From NCBI GenBank assembly GCA_937898415.1, contig CALDLA010000171.1, positions 1 to 64,000 on the forward strand: 64,000 nucleotides of DNA, read 5' to 3'. The DNA comes from an uncultured Prevotellaceae bacterium. Lineage in GTDB: Bacteria > Bacteroidota > Bacteroidia > Bacteroidales > Bacteroidaceae. Position numbers and translations under genes: made by a program. Under the pieces are notes generated by a model, which saw nothing but the letters and a program-made list of their open reading frames with translations, did no database searches and was not told the DNA's origin. Shown here piece after piece: positions 16,041 to 25,324 of this stretch (its first letter is position 1; the number at the start of each line of letters is the position of its first letter).

Positions 16041-18886
16041 TCCTTTGTTTTAGTCACTACTGACAGGATGAACGCCATGTGATGGGGCTTGTTGCCGTCG
16101 ATGGTGTACTGGGGCAGTGTGCGCTTACCCCAGGTGTCAGCACCGCCTACGCCGTGGATGTTCAGGTCGATGTTCAGGTTGACAAAGCGGCCACGCTGGA
16201 TGTCCTGCGGATGACGGGCACCTTCAAGGTCTTCCTCGCCGTAGTCCCAGGCACGGATGCAGAGGGGCTGGAGGCCGTCGATGCGGAGGGTGCGACCCGT
16301 CGGAGAACCGACGGGCACTGTAAATTGTGAAAGCTCGAACCAGCGGACGTCGCAGCGGTTGCCGTTGTCCTGCGGGTGGATGTACTCAGTCTCGTAGTCG
16401 CTGAGGGGCATTTCGTAGATGCCGAGGAAGGCGGAGCGCTTGCGGTCGGGATAGTTCTCCCAGGGGCCGCGTCCGTAGTACTTCACCTGCGTATAGTCGG
16501 CGGGCAGTCGCATCCGCATGCCGAACTTGGGCATTATGGGGCGGTCGGAAGTCGTGGGTTGATAGTCCATCTCGACCAGGATGCTGTGGTCGTTGATGAC
16601 GGTGTATTTCACCTTGACGTCTTTCACCTCCTTCCACTCAGCCACGCGACGGGCGAATCCTGCTGCACTCTGGTTGTCGTTCTCGGGTTTCCAGAAGTAG
16701 GGCTCCAAAGGAGCCTGCAGCACTTCACGCCCATCGACCGTCCACGAGGTGAGGACGTTGCCGACGGTGGTGATGTCCGTGGTGACTTTTGCTGTGGGAA
16801 CAGGGGCTTCAGGGAAGACGTAGGGAGTCAGCACAAACTGCTCGCGGGCGACGGCAAAGCCCTTCTTGGCCCAAGGCGTGTCCTCCTTGAGACGGGCTTC
16901 GACGTTGACCACCGTCTCGCTGCCGTAGCGCAGGGTGTCGTAGCTGATGTCGTATTCGTCGTAGTTGGTGAAGCTGTCGCGATTGATGATGCGTACGCGT
17001 CCCCCGTCATTCACAAACTGCAGCGGCTGATAGACGTGCTGCACCTCGTAGTAGTGGGGATGAGGCTTGCGGTCAGGCGCAATCAGACCGTTGATACAGA
17101 ATGGTCCGTCGTTGGGTTTGTCGCCAAAGTCGCCGCCATAGAGGAACTGCCCGTTCTTCTCCAATCCCTGATCCACCCAGTCCCAGATGGCAGCGCCACA
17201 GATGCTGGAGTCAGCATAGATGACGTCCCAGTACTCCTGCAGATTGCCGACAGAGTTGCCCATAGCGTGGGCATATTCACGCATCATGAAGGGCTTGTCG
17301 CTGACCTCTTGGGCGTTCTTCTTCAAGTCTTCAGGATAGAGGTAGCTGTCGTCCCAGATGGCCGAATAGCGGCGGTCGCTGTCGTAGAAGGGTGGGCGAG
17401 TATGGTCTAACGTGCGTACCTTATTGTACATAGCCTCGATGTTAAGCCCTACGGCTCCCTCGTTGCCCAGGCTCCACAGGATGACGCAGGGGTGGTTGAA
17501 GTCGCGCTTGACGAGCGACTCAGCACGGTCTTCGTGTGCCGCCTGGAATGTCAAGTCCTCACCCATTACCTGATTAGCGTAGCCGTAGCCGTGGGTCTCA
17601 TGGTTGGCTTCGTCCATCACGTAGATGCCCCAGCGGTCGCAGAGTTCATAGAGGTATTCGCGGTCAGGATAGTGCGAGGTGCGCAGGAAGTTGATGTTGG
17701 CCTGTTTCATCAGTCGGATGTCCTCCTCGTAGGTGGCATCGTCCACGTAGCGACCCGTTCGCGGATGGTGGTCGTGGCGGTTCACACCGCGCAGTTTCAC
17801 GTTCTTCCCGTTGATCTTGAAGACCTCGCCCACGACCTCCACCTTCTTCACGCCCAGGTGGTAATCGAAGTGCTCAATCAAGCAGTCGTTCTCGTTTCTC
17901 AGTTCGATGCTGAAGGGGTAGAGGTTAGGCTTTTCGGCCGACCACAGGCGCGGATTCTTCATCGTGTAGTTAATCTCGATGGTCATGGTGTCGCCAGCGG
18001 CAATCTTCTTAATAGCTTGTAGCCACTCATAGTCTTCTATCTGCCACCACACCCGCAGGTTCTTGCGCGCCTTTTTGCCTGTGTTACAAAGGCTGATACG
18101 GGCCTTGACCTTCGCGCTGTTCAGTGAAGGTGACGGTTCTGCCGTCACCTGATAATCAGCGATATGCACTTGGGGACGTACCCACAGCTGCACAGGGCGG
18201 AAGATGCCCGACAGCCGCCACATATCCTGGTCTTCAAGATAGGAACCGTCGCTCCAGCGGTAGACCTCGACGGCCAACTTGTTGCGGCCCACCCGCATGT
18301 ACTTCGTCACGTCGAACTCAGCGGGCGACATCGAGTTCTGACTGTAGCCCACGCGCTGGCCGTTCACCCAGAGATAGAAGGCAGAGTGGACGCCGCCAAA
18401 GTGGAGGATAAGGTTCGAATTACTTTTCATCGCCTCCGTCACATCGACAAACGTCACGTACTGTCCCACAGGGTTGCGGTTTTCGTAGGCTGTCCAGTCG
18501 CTGGGCGGCTCAGTGGTCACACGGGGGCGGTCCTTCACAAAGGGGTAGTTGATGTTGATATAAATAGGCGTGCCGTAGCCCTGCGTCTGCCAGTTGCCTG
18601 GGACGGTGATCTTGCCCCACTGGCTGACGTCGTAGTCCTCGCGATAGAAGTCCACGATTCTCTCTTCCGGATTGCGACTCCAGTGGAACGCCCACTGTCC
18701 GTCGAGCGAAAAGATTTCAGGGCACTCCTTCTCTTTTGATGGTAACTGCAAAGTTGCATGATATGGCAACTTGTTGATGCCCAGCACGGCGGGGTTCTCC
18801 CAGTCGTGAACTGCCTGTGCCTCAGCCTGTGTGACCAGCATCATAGTCATCAAAATGACGGCACTAAGTATCGAAAAACATCTCAT
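16037..18886 (-). CDS. Secreted GH2 beta-galactosidase
   Basis: 949 aa with a signal peptide (MRCFSILSAVILMTMMLVTQAEA). LacZ-type order: a jelly-roll sugar-binding domain (DGQWAFHWSRNPEER, VPGNWQTQGYGTPIY), an Ig-like domain, and a TIM barrel with FLRTSHYPD, the acid/base Glu in LWSLGNEGAVG and the nucleophile Glu in MREYAHAMGNSVGNLQ, then a C-terminal beta-sandwich (YGRGPWENYPDRK). It hydrolyses terminal beta-galactosides in the periplasm. It has its own promoter and is not next to a SusC/D pair. Confidence 0.92.
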   Translation of the reverse strand: MRCFSILSAVILMTMMLVTQAEAQAVHDWENPAVLGINKLPYHATLQLPSKEKECPEIFSLDGQWAFHWSRNPEERIVDFYREDYDVSQWGKITVPGNWQTQGYGTPIYININYPFVKDRPRVTTEPPSDWTAYENRNPVGQYVTFVDVTEAMKSNSNLILHFGGVHSAFYLWVNGQRVGYSQNSMSPAEFDVTKYMRVGRNKLAVEVYRWSDGSYLEDQDMWRLSGIFRPVQLWVRPQVHIADYQVTAEPSPSLNSAKVKARISLCNTGKKARKNLRVWWQIEDYEWLQAIKKIAAGDTMTIEINYTMKNPRLWSAEKPNLYPFSIELRNENDCLIEHFDYHLGVKKVEVVGEVFKINGKNVKLRGVNRHDHHPRTGRYVDDATYEEDIRLMKQANINFLRTSHYPDREYLYELCDRWGIYVMDEANHETHGYGYANQVMGEDLTFQAAHEDRAESLVKRDFNHPCVILWSLGNEGAVGLNIEAMYNKVRTLDHTRPPFYDSDRRYSAIWDDSYLYPEDLKKNAQEVSDKPFMMREYAHAMGNSVGNLQEYWDVIYADSSICGAAIWDWVDQGLEKNGQFLYGGDFGDKPNDGPFCINGLIAPDRKPHPHYYEVQHVYQPLQFVNDGGRVRIINRDSFTNYDEYDISYDTLRYGSETVVNVEARLKEDTPWAKKGFAVAREQFVLTPYVFPEAPVPTAKVTTDITTVGNVLTSWTVDGREVLQAPLEPYFWKPENDNQSAAGFARRVAEWKEVKDVKVKYTVINDHSILVEMDYQPTTSDRPIMPKFGMRMRLPADYTQVKYYGRGPWENYPDRKRSAFLGIYEMPLSDYETEYIHPQDNGNRCDVRWFELSQFTVPVGSPTGRTLRIDGLQPLCIRAWDYGEEDLEGARHPQDIQRGRFVNLNIDLNIHGVGGADTWGKRTLPQYTIDGNKPHHMAFILSVVTKTKD

Positions 18887-18903
18887 GGCGTTTGTTTTTG
18901 TTG

Positions 18904-18911
18904 CAAATTTA
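18904..18911 (-). promoter_or_regulatory. Promoter -7 element of the GH2 gene
   Basis: Minus strand TAAATTTG, about 18 bp from the ATG at 18886. Confidence 0.5.
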
Positions 18912-18974
18912 CAATCTTTTTTACTGAAAACGATTATTATTGATAGAAATTTTGGTTTTTTGCTTACTTATTAG

Positions 18975-18982
18975 TACCTTTG
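18975..18982 (+). promoter_or_regulatory. Promoter -7 element of the 2-oxoacid oxidoreductase operon
   Basis: TACCTTTG, with a TTTTTG block about 20 bp upstream. The ferredoxin-subunit ATG is at 19025. Confidence 0.6.
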
Positions 18983-19024
18983 CACCCAATTTTGCAAAAG
19001 GTTAATGCATTAAACAAAGATTAT

Positions 19025-19255
19025 ATGGCTAAATTGAAAGGTGCCATCGTGGTGGATACTGAGCGCTGCAAGGGATGTCAGTTGTGCATCATTGCCTGCC
19101 CCCAGAAGGTCATCGCCCTGGCCAACAAAGTGAATCTGCACGGCTACCCCTACGTGGAGGCTGTCAACGAGGAAGCCTGTGTAGGCTGTGCCTCGTGTGG
19201 CATCGTCTGCCCTGACGGATGTATCACCGTGTATCGTAAAAAAGTGGAGGAGTAA
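19025..19255 (+). CDS. 2-oxoacid:ferredoxin oxidoreductase, ferredoxin-like delta subunit
   Basis: 76 aa from the ATG at 19025 (the in-frame upstream codons overlap the promoter). Two [4Fe-4S] motifs: CKGCQLCIIACP and CVGCASCGIVCP. First gene of a four-gene operon (delta, alpha, beta, gamma). It passes electrons between the TPP subunit and soluble ferredoxin. KorD or VorD; the substrate is not decided by sequence alone. Confidence 0.9.
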   Translation: MAKLKGAIVVDTERCKGCQLCIIACPQKVIALANKVNLHGYPYVEAVNEEACVGCASCGIVCPDGCITVYRKKVEE

Positions 19256-19258
19256 GCT

Positions 19259-20341
19259 ATGGCAGAAGAGAAAGAGGTTGTGTTGATGAAGGGTAACGAG
19301 GCGATAGCCCACGCTGCCATTCGTTGCGGATGCGACGGCTATTTTGGCTATCCTATTACTCCGCAGAGTGAAGTCATCGAGACGCTGGCCGAGCTGAAGC
19401 CTTGGGAGACCACTGGTATGCAGGTGGTGCAGGCTGAGAGCGAGTTGGCGTCGATTTACATGGTCTATGGTGCTGCCGGTGCCGGCAAGCGCGCTATGAC
19501 CTCCAGTTCTTCTCCTGGCGTCGCCTTGATGCAGGAGGGTATCACCTATATGGCCGGTGCCGAGGTGCCGGGCGTGTTTGTCAACGTCCAGCGTGGCGGC
19601 CCTGGTCTGGGCACTATCCAGCCCTCACAGGGTGACTATTTCCAGGCTACCCGTGGTGGTGGTAACGGCGACTACAAGGTCATCGTGCTGGCTCCCAACT
19701 CTGTTCAGGAGATGGCCGACTTCGTGGACCTGGCCTTCGAGCTGGCTTTCAAGTATCGTAACCCCGCCATGATTCTCAGCGATGGCGTCATCGGCCAGAT
19801 GATGGAGAAGGTGGTGCTGCCCCCGCAGAAGCCCCGTCGTACTGACGAGGAGGTCATCAAGCAGTGCCCCTGGGCCTCTACAGGTAAGCCCAAGAACCGC
19901 GACCGCGTGGTCATCACCTCATTGGAGCTGAAGCCTGAGATTATGGAGCAGCGCAACCTGGCTCTGCAGGAGAAATACCGCAAGATTGAAGAAAACGAGG
20001 TGCGCTTCGAGCAGCAGCAGATGGACGATGCCGACTACGCTATCGTCGCCTTCGGCTCTGCCGCCCGCCTGTCAGAGAAGGCTATCGAGATTGCCCGTGA
20101 GCAGGGCGTGAAGGTCGGCTTGTTCCGTCCCATCACGCTGTTCCCGTTCCCCACGAAGCAGATTGCCGAGCTGGCCAAGACCAAGAAGGGCATCCTTGTG
20201 GTCGAGATCAATGCCGGCCAGATGGTCCAGGACGTGCGTCTCGCCGTCAATGGTGCCGTCCCCGTCGAGCAGTTCGGCCGCCTCGGTGGTATCGTTCCTG
20301 AGCCCGAGGAGATTGTTAACGCACTTAAGAAGGTAATGTAA
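19259..20341 (+). CDS. 2-oxoacid:ferredoxin oxidoreductase, alpha subunit
   Basis: 360 aa. The N-terminal pyrimidine-binding domain has GYPITPQSEVIETLAEL, and GPGLGTIQPSQGDYFQATRGG is the typical activation loop. The C-terminal domain has VGLFRPITLFPFPTKQI. It matches KorA/VorB-type subunits that convert 2-oxoglutarate or branched-chain 2-oxoacids to acyl-CoA, or the reverse reductive carboxylation in anaerobes. Starts 3 bp after the delta subunit. Confidence 0.92.
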   Translation: MAEEKEVVLMKGNEAIAHAAIRCGCDGYFGYPITPQSEVIETLAELKPWETTGMQVVQAESELASIYMVYGAAGAGKRAMTSSSSPGVALMQEGITYMAGAEVPGVFVNVQRGGPGLGTIQPSQGDYFQATRGGGNGDYKVIVLAPNSVQEMADFVDLAFELAFKYRNPAMILSDGVIGQMMEKVVLPPQKPRRTDEEVIKQCPWASTGKPKNRDRVVITSLELKPEIMEQRNLALQEKYRKIEENEVRFEQQQMDDADYAIVAFGSAARLSEKAIEIAREQGVKVGLFRPITLFPFPTKQIAELAKTKKGILVVEINAGQMVQDVRLAVNGAVPVEQFGRLGGIVPEPEEIVNALKKVM

Positions 20342-20344
20342 GTT

Positions 20345-21115
<771 letters not shown>

Positions 21116-21146
21116 AGTGAAAAGTGAATAGTGAAAAGTGAATAGT
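21116..21146. repeat. GTGAAAAGTGAATA mini-repeat between beta and gamma subunit genes
   Basis: Two tandem GTGAAAAGTGAATA units start right after the beta-subunit stop and run to 1 bp before the gamma ATG at 21148. The same sequence occurs before folK (34078-34107). Confidence 0.75.
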
Positions 21147-21147
21147 T

Positions 21148-21693
21148 ATGAAGAAAGAGATAATTATTTCAGGTTTCGGCGGTCAGGGCGTACTCTCAAT
21201 GGGTAAGATTCTGGCCTATAGTGGACTGATGGAGGACAAGGAGGTCACTTGGATGCCCGCCTACGGCCCTGAGCAGCGCGGTGGTACGGCCAACGTGACG
21301 GTCATCGTCAGCGATGAGCGCATTTCTTCGCCCATCCTCTCGAAGTACGACATTGCCGTAGTGCTCAACCAGCCCTCACTCGAGAAGTTCGAGCCGAAGA
21401 TCAAGCCGGGCGGCATACTCATCTACGACGGCTTCGGCATCATCAATCCCCCCACGCGCAAGGACATCACCGTCTACCGCATCGACGCGATGGACAAGGC
21501 TGCCGAGATGAAGAACGGTAAGGTGTTCAACATGATCGTCCTCGGCGGACTCCTCAAGGTGGCTCCCGTGGTCAGCACCCACGGTGTGGAGAAGGCCCTC
21601 AAGAAGACCCTGCCCGAGCGCCATCACGACCTCATCCCCCTTAACATGCAGGCCGTCGATGAGGGTGCCAAGATTATCGAGGAAGTGAAGTAA
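21148..21693 (+). CDS. 2-oxoacid:ferredoxin oxidoreductase, gamma subunit
   Basis: 181 aa. IISGFGGQGVLSMGKILAYS is the hallmark of the gamma domain, followed by WMPAYGPEQRGGTANVTVIV. It ends within a few residues of the family's usual length. Last gene of the operon; a hairpin follows at 21718-21767. Confidence 0.93.
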   Translation: MKKEIIISGFGGQGVLSMGKILAYSGLMEDKEVTWMPAYGPEQRGGTANVTVIVSDERISSPILSKYDIAVVLNQPSLEKFEPKIKPGGILIYDGFGIINPPTRKDITVYRIDAMDKAAEMKNGKVFNMIVLGGLLKVAPVVSTHGVEKALKKTLPERHHDLIPLNMQAVDEGAKIIEEVK

Positions 21694-21717
21694 ATCTTCC
21701 TACGCATACCATTTCAT

Positions 21718-21767
21718 TATACCCTGAAAGGTGTTGTCCCTCCCGTGTCAACGTCTTTCAGGGTATA
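21718..21767. terminator. Hairpin after the 2-oxoacid oxidoreductase operon
   Basis: 13-bp arms 21718-21730 and 21755-21767 around a 24-nt loop. There is no T-run on either strand, so it may act in termination or mRNA 3'-end protection. Confidence 0.55.
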
Positions 21768-21945
21768 TGTTTGACGGAGCTGTTTTGTAAATAAAAATGT
21801 GAATGACCTCGTTGCCTCCTGAGTCAGCTTCGATAAGGCCTCATTAAAGGAAAATCTTGTAACTATTAATGCGCGCAATTTATAGATTTAATCCTCGCAA
21901 TATTTGTCCTTAATGACCGTCTGTCCGCTTCTTCAATTTGACGCT

Positions 21946-21953
21946 GCAAAGGT
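21946..21953 (-). promoter_or_regulatory. Orphan minus-strand -7 element
   Basis: Minus strand TACCTTTG points away from the nuclease gene into the 21694-21940 gap, which has no open frame of note. It could drive a small RNA ending at the hairpin 21718-21767. Confidence 0.35.
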
Positions 21954-21992
21954 AAGAACTTTTGATTGCGGTTCACATTCAAGCGCGTTGTA

Positions 21993-22808
21993 TTACCACC
22001 CCCTCAAGTTTGCCTCAGCTTCTATGCGGTCTTCCGTCTTGTCGTCGAGGGCAGGGAAGAAGTCGATGCCGGTGAGGCGCTCAATGTCGTCAACGGTGTG
22101 GACGACGCTGGAGAGCGTCACCTTCTTGCCGTCGTTGCGGAAGAGGAAGCCGATGGCCTTGGGGCGGTCCGAACGGCAGAGGACGACCTTGAAGAAGGCA
22201 TCGGGCACCCAGACGCGGCTGCGGCCGATGGTGCGGGTGGGCGTCTCGCTGTCGTAGACGGGACCGCAGACAATGTCGACGGCACCGTACTTGCGGGCCC
22301 AGTCGCGACACAGTATCTCCAGCGTGTTCCACTCATACTTGTTCAGCGCGTGGTTCTGCGGACAGATGTTCGTGAAGAGGAACGACTCGGTCATGGCCGT
22401 TGCGTCCCACTTGTTGTCGCCAGCCGGACACATGTGGCCTCGGTCGTATCGTGAGTTGTAGTAATCGTTGTCAGTGGCGCGTGTGCTGACCTCCGTATCC
22501 TCGCTGAACACCTCGTCCGAGCGCTGGTTCTTGCCGTAGGTGTGACTCTTCGTCAGGTGCCAGGCCACCCAGTTGGGGTTTCGCGTATCCTTATTATAGG
22601 AGGTGGTGTAGCCCGTGCGCCTGAGAATCTGTTCAGGGCGGTCCTTCAGGGGGGCGGGCTGTTCGTACTCAACGACTTTACTACGGGTGACTTCCTGCGT
22701 CGCCTTGCTGTTGTAGAACGTGTTGGCTTGATGCGCATTGGCATTGTCCTTACGACAAGCCGTGAGCACCAGACAGAGAATCAATAGGGATAATAATAGC
22801 TTCTTCAT
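21993..22808 (-). CDS. DNA/RNA non-specific endonuclease, lipoprotein
   Basis: 271 aa. Lipobox LVLTAC near residue 17 after a short hydrophobic segment. The catalytic region has YDRGHMCPAGDNKWD (the DRGH active-site His) and TESFLFTNICPQNHALN with the Mg-binding Asn, as in NucA/EndA-type betabetaalpha-metal nucleases. It is probably anchored in the envelope, degrading nucleic acids for phosphate, nucleosides or defence against extracellular DNA. The promoter on the minus strand is at 22814-22821 (TACCTTTG). Confidence 0.9.
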   Translation of the reverse strand: MKKLLLSLLILCLVLTACRKDNANAHQANTFYNSKATQEVTRSKVVEYEQPAPLKDRPEQILRRTGYTTSYNKDTRNPNWVAWHLTKSHTYGKNQRSDEVFSEDTEVSTRATDNDYYNSRYDRGHMCPAGDNKWDATAMTESFLFTNICPQNHALNKYEWNTLEILCRDWARKYGAVDIVCGPVYDSETPTRTIGRSRVWVPDAFFKVVLCRSDRPKAIGFLFRNDGKKVTLSSVVHTVDDIERLTGIDFFPALDDKTEDRIEAEANLRGW

Positions 22809-22813
22809 GAGTG

Positions 22814-22821
22814 CAAAGGTA
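22814..22821 (-). promoter_or_regulatory. Promoter -7 element of the nuclease gene
   Basis: Minus strand TACCTTTG, a few bases upstream of the ATG at 22808. Confidence 0.55.
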
Positions 22822-22884
22822 CAACAAAAATCATATTTTTAGAAGATTAATCTGAAAAACTTTGGGCGTTTGCAGATTTTTGCG

Positions 22885-22892
22885 TAATTTTG
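22885..22892 (+). promoter_or_regulatory. Promoter -7 element of the lipoprotein gene
   Basis: TAATTTTG, about 33 bp before the ATG at 22926. Divergent from the nuclease promoter. Confidence 0.55.
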
Positions 22893-22925
22893 CCAGTGAA
22901 TTATAGCATCTAAACTACACAGAAA

Positions 22926-23462
22926 ATGAAACAAATAGCAATTCTGTTGATTTCACTGATAGCTTTTGCTGCTTGCAGCGAAAGCGAACCTGAGCCTGTT
23001 GATCCTGTCGGACACGAAAGGACGGCCAGGCTGAATGAGCGGTTTGCGCCGCTATTTGTCGGCTCGTGGCATTATGAGTATATGGGTAACACACAGCGTT
23101 ACTTCGAGCGGCTGACGTTCCGTGCCGACAGTACCTTCACGGGAGCCAGAAAATGGCAGCGCCGCGAACGTGTGATGGTCGGTGGCGAAGAGCAATATAC
23201 TGACTGGGAAAGCGTGGAAGGAATGACGGGTGCGTTCAAGGGTACCTGGTCGCTGCGCTACTGGTCGCCCGATGGCGGTGAGAAGCGCGACTGCCTGCTG
23301 CTTGACGCCAAATACACCTCAGGAGAGGGCGACATCGCCTACGCTTGGGTTGCCGCCTTCGACTACATCAGCGAAACGTCGCTGCGCTTCCGCAGTCCCT
23401 ACTTCAACGACGAGGGAGGCTGGGCCAACTATCGGCGCGGCGATGGCAGTCCGAGCTTCTGA
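22926..23462 (+). CDS. Hypothetical lipoprotein, lipocalin-like
   Basis: 178 aa. Lipobox IAFAAC at residue 17. The body is beta-rich: LFVGSWHYEYMGNTQRYFER, then LTFRADSTFTGARKW, and MTGAFKGTWSL. This pattern resembles the lipocalin-like domains of Bacteroidetes lipoproteins (a GxWxY start and an F.ad.tf strand). The ligand is unknown. A hairpin (23472-23494) follows. Confidence 0.7.
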   Translation: MKQIAILLISLIAFAACSESEPEPVDPVGHERTARLNERFAPLFVGSWHYEYMGNTQRYFERLTFRADSTFTGARKWQRRERVMVGGEEQYTDWESVEGMTGAFKGTWSLRYWSPDGGEKRDCLLLDAKYTSGEGDIAYAWVAAFDYISETSLRFRSPYFNDEGGWANYRRGDGSPSF

Positions 23463-23471
23463 GAAGCGAAA

Positions 23472-23494
23472 AACCACCAAAAAAGTTGGTGGTT
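23472..23494 (+). terminator. Hairpin after the lipoprotein gene
   Basis: AACCACCAA and TTGGTGGTT arms around a 5-nt loop, with no long T-run. It sits just upstream of the promoter at 23509. Confidence 0.5.
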
Positions 23495-23508
23495 TCAGAG
23501 AAAATGTG

Positions 23509-23516
23509 TAACTTTG
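23509..23516 (+). promoter_or_regulatory. Promoter -7 element of the Nif3-like gene
   Basis: TAACTTTG, 26 bp before the GTG start at 23543. Confidence 0.55.
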
Positions 23517-23542
23517 CACCCTGAAATTTAAACACGAGTAGC

Positions 23543-24328
23543 GTGAAAGTAAAGGAAGTGTTGAACGCCCTTGAACAATTCGCGCCCCTGCCCTTACAGG
23601 AAAGCTGGGATAATGCTGGCCTGCAAGTAGGATTGACAGAGGCGGAGGTTTCAAGGGCATTATTGTGTTTAGACGTGACCGAGGCCGTCGTTGACGAGGC
23701 CTTGCAGAAGGGTTGTAACCTGGTGGTGAGCCACCATCCGCTGCTGTTCCGAGGGCTGAAGACCATCAGCGACCTGACGGATGTGCAGCGCACCGTGCGG
23801 AAGGCTATTCAGCATGAGGTGTGCGTCGTCTCGATGCACACGAACATGGACAATGCCCAGGGCGGCGTGAACTTCAAGATAGCCGAGAAGTTAGGCTTGA
23901 AGGACGCGGCGTTCATGAACCCGAAGCGGGTAGGTGACGTGGAGTGCGGCAGCGGCGTCATTGGCACATTAGAGGAGCCGATGGCTGTGGACGACTTCGT
24001 GCTGAAGGTGAAGCGGGCGTTCGGCGTGGAGTGTGCGATGACCAACGAACTGTTGCGGCGCAAGGTGAGCCGTGTGGCCATCTGTGGCGGGGCAGGGGAC
24101 TTCCTGCTCGACGAGGCCGTCAGCGCAGGTGCCGATGCCTTCATCACGGGCGAGATGCACTACCACCAGTACTTCGGCTACGAGCAGCGCATCCAGATTT
24201 GTGTCATCGGCCATTACCAGAGCGAGCAGTTCACCACCGAGGTGTTCCGCGACGTCATCAGCGAGCGGTGCCCTGGCGTGAGGACGGAGATAGCAGAGAC
24301 GTGTACGAACCCGATACTGTATCTTTAG
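23543..24328 (+). CDS. Nif3-like dinuclear metal centre protein
   Basis: 261 aa. Start is GTG at 23543 (MKVKEVLNALEQFAP fits the family start). Metal-ligand motifs: LVVSHHPLLFRGLK, SMHTNMDNAQGGVN, then GEMHYHQYFGYEQ and CVIGHYQSEQ near the end. It is the short form of the family, lacking the inserted central domain. Sometimes annotated as GTP cyclohydrolase I type 2, but the true substrate is not established. The next gene, a zinc-ribbon coiled-coil protein, is a common Bacteroidetes neighbour. Its stop touches the inverted-repeat element at 24329. Confidence 0.9.
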   Translation: MKVKEVLNALEQFAPLPLQESWDNAGLQVGLTEAEVSRALLCLDVTEAVVDEALQKGCNLVVSHHPLLFRGLKTISDLTDVQRTVRKAIQHEVCVVSMHTNMDNAQGGVNFKIAEKLGLKDAAFMNPKRVGDVECGSGVIGTLEEPMAVDDFVLKVKRAFGVECAMTNELLRRKVSRVAICGGAGDFLLDEAVSAGADAFITGEMHYHQYFGYEQRIQICVIGHYQSEQFTTEVFRDVISERCPGVRTEIAETCTNPILYL

Positions 24329-24441
24329 GCCCCCTAAGTTAGGGGGCTACAGGGGTCTGAACAGGCGCAGACTTCCCAGAAAAAAATAAAAATGGTCTGA
24401 TAAACGCTTGTTCAGACCCCCATCCCCCTAACTTAGGGGGC
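24329..24441. repeat. 113-bp double inverted repeat element, copy B
   Basis: Same build as 14872-14979: end palindromes at 24329-24347 and 24424-24441, inner arms at 24352-24367 and 24405-24420 (15 of 16 matching). The element starts at the base after the nif3-like stop codon and ends 18 bp before the next ATG. The central 37 bp differ from copy A. Confidence 0.85.
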
Positions 24442-24459
24442 TTAAAAGAAGAAAGAATT

Positions 24460-25320
24460 ATGGCAAAGAAAGATCCTACAGATTTGTCGGTAGAAGAGAA
24501 ACTGAAGACTCTTTACCAGATGCAGACGGCCCTGTCGGCCATTGACGAGAAGCGTACGCTCCGCGGCGAGCTGCCTCAGGAGGTGGACGACCTGGCAGAC
24601 GAGATTGAGGGTCTGAACACGCGTATCCAGCGCATTCAGACTGACATTGACGAGTTTCAGCAGGCAGTCGTCCAGAAACGTGGCGAGATAGCCAATGCCG
24701 AGGCCAGCGTAGCCCGCTACAAGTCTCAGTTAGAGGAGGTTAAGAATAACCGCGAGTATGACACGCTGTCGAAGGAAATTGAGTTCCAATCATTGGAAAT
24801 TGAGCTCTGCAACAAGAAGATACGAGAGGCTCAGGGTCGTATCGCCGAGAAGAAGGATGAACTGGCTGCCAACACGGCGCTGATAGAGGAGCGCCAGAGT
24901 GACCTTGAGGTGAAGAAGAGCGAGCTGGACGAGATTATGGAGGAGACGCGTGCAGAGGAGGAGAAGCTGAAGGAGAAGGTGAAGGACCTGGAGGCCAAGA
25001 TTGAGCCGCGTCTGTTGACCTCGTTCAAGCGCATCCGCAAGAATGCCCGCAACGGTCTGGGCATCGTCTACGTGCAGCGTGACGCTTGTGGCGGTTGCTT
25101 CAACAAAATTCCGCCCCAGCGACAGTTGGACATCAAGATGCACAAGAAAATCATTGTCTGCGAGTACTGTGGACGTATCCTGATTGACCCCGAACTGGCT
25201 GGCGTCAAGATTGAAAAACCCGTAGAGGCAGGCGAGAAGAAGAGCACCCGCAAGCGCGCCATCCGTAAGACATCGACCGCTTCGTCGAAGAAGGCCGCCG
25301 ATGCCAACGATATGGAATAA
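24460..25320 (+). CDS. C4-type zinc ribbon protein with coiled-coil hairpin
   Basis: 286 aa. Residues 1-190 form a long antiparallel coiled coil (IEFQSLEIELCNKKIREAQ and similar). About 205-245 has CGGCFNKIPPQ and CEYCGRIL, a four-Cys zinc ribbon. The C-terminal 40 residues are Lys/Arg/Ser-rich. It matches the CT398/COG1579 family, thought to bind nucleic acid or RNA polymerase-related partners; the function is not settled. Confidence 0.85.
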   Translation: MAKKDPTDLSVEEKLKTLYQMQTALSAIDEKRTLRGELPQEVDDLADEIEGLNTRIQRIQTDIDEFQQAVVQKRGEIANAEASVARYKSQLEEVKNNREYDTLSKEIEFQSLEIELCNKKIREAQGRIAEKKDELAANTALIEERQSDLEVKKSELDEIMEETRAEEEKLKEKVKDLEAKIEPRLLTSFKRIRKNARNGLGIVYVQRDACGGCFNKIPPQRQLDIKMHKKIIVCEYCGRILIDPELAGVKIEKPVEAGEKKSTRKRAIRKTSTASSKKAADANDME

Positions 25321-25324
25321 GGAC

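Noticed and set aside
18412..18424. tRNA-like GGTTCGAATT segment
   Set aside because: It lies inside the GH2 coding sequence and no acceptor or anticodon stem fits around it.
16079..18739. Long plus-strand open frames opposite the GH2 gene (up to 344 codons)
   Set aside because: They mirror the GC-rich codons of the beta-galactosidase on the other strand, have low-complexity composition, and no motif.
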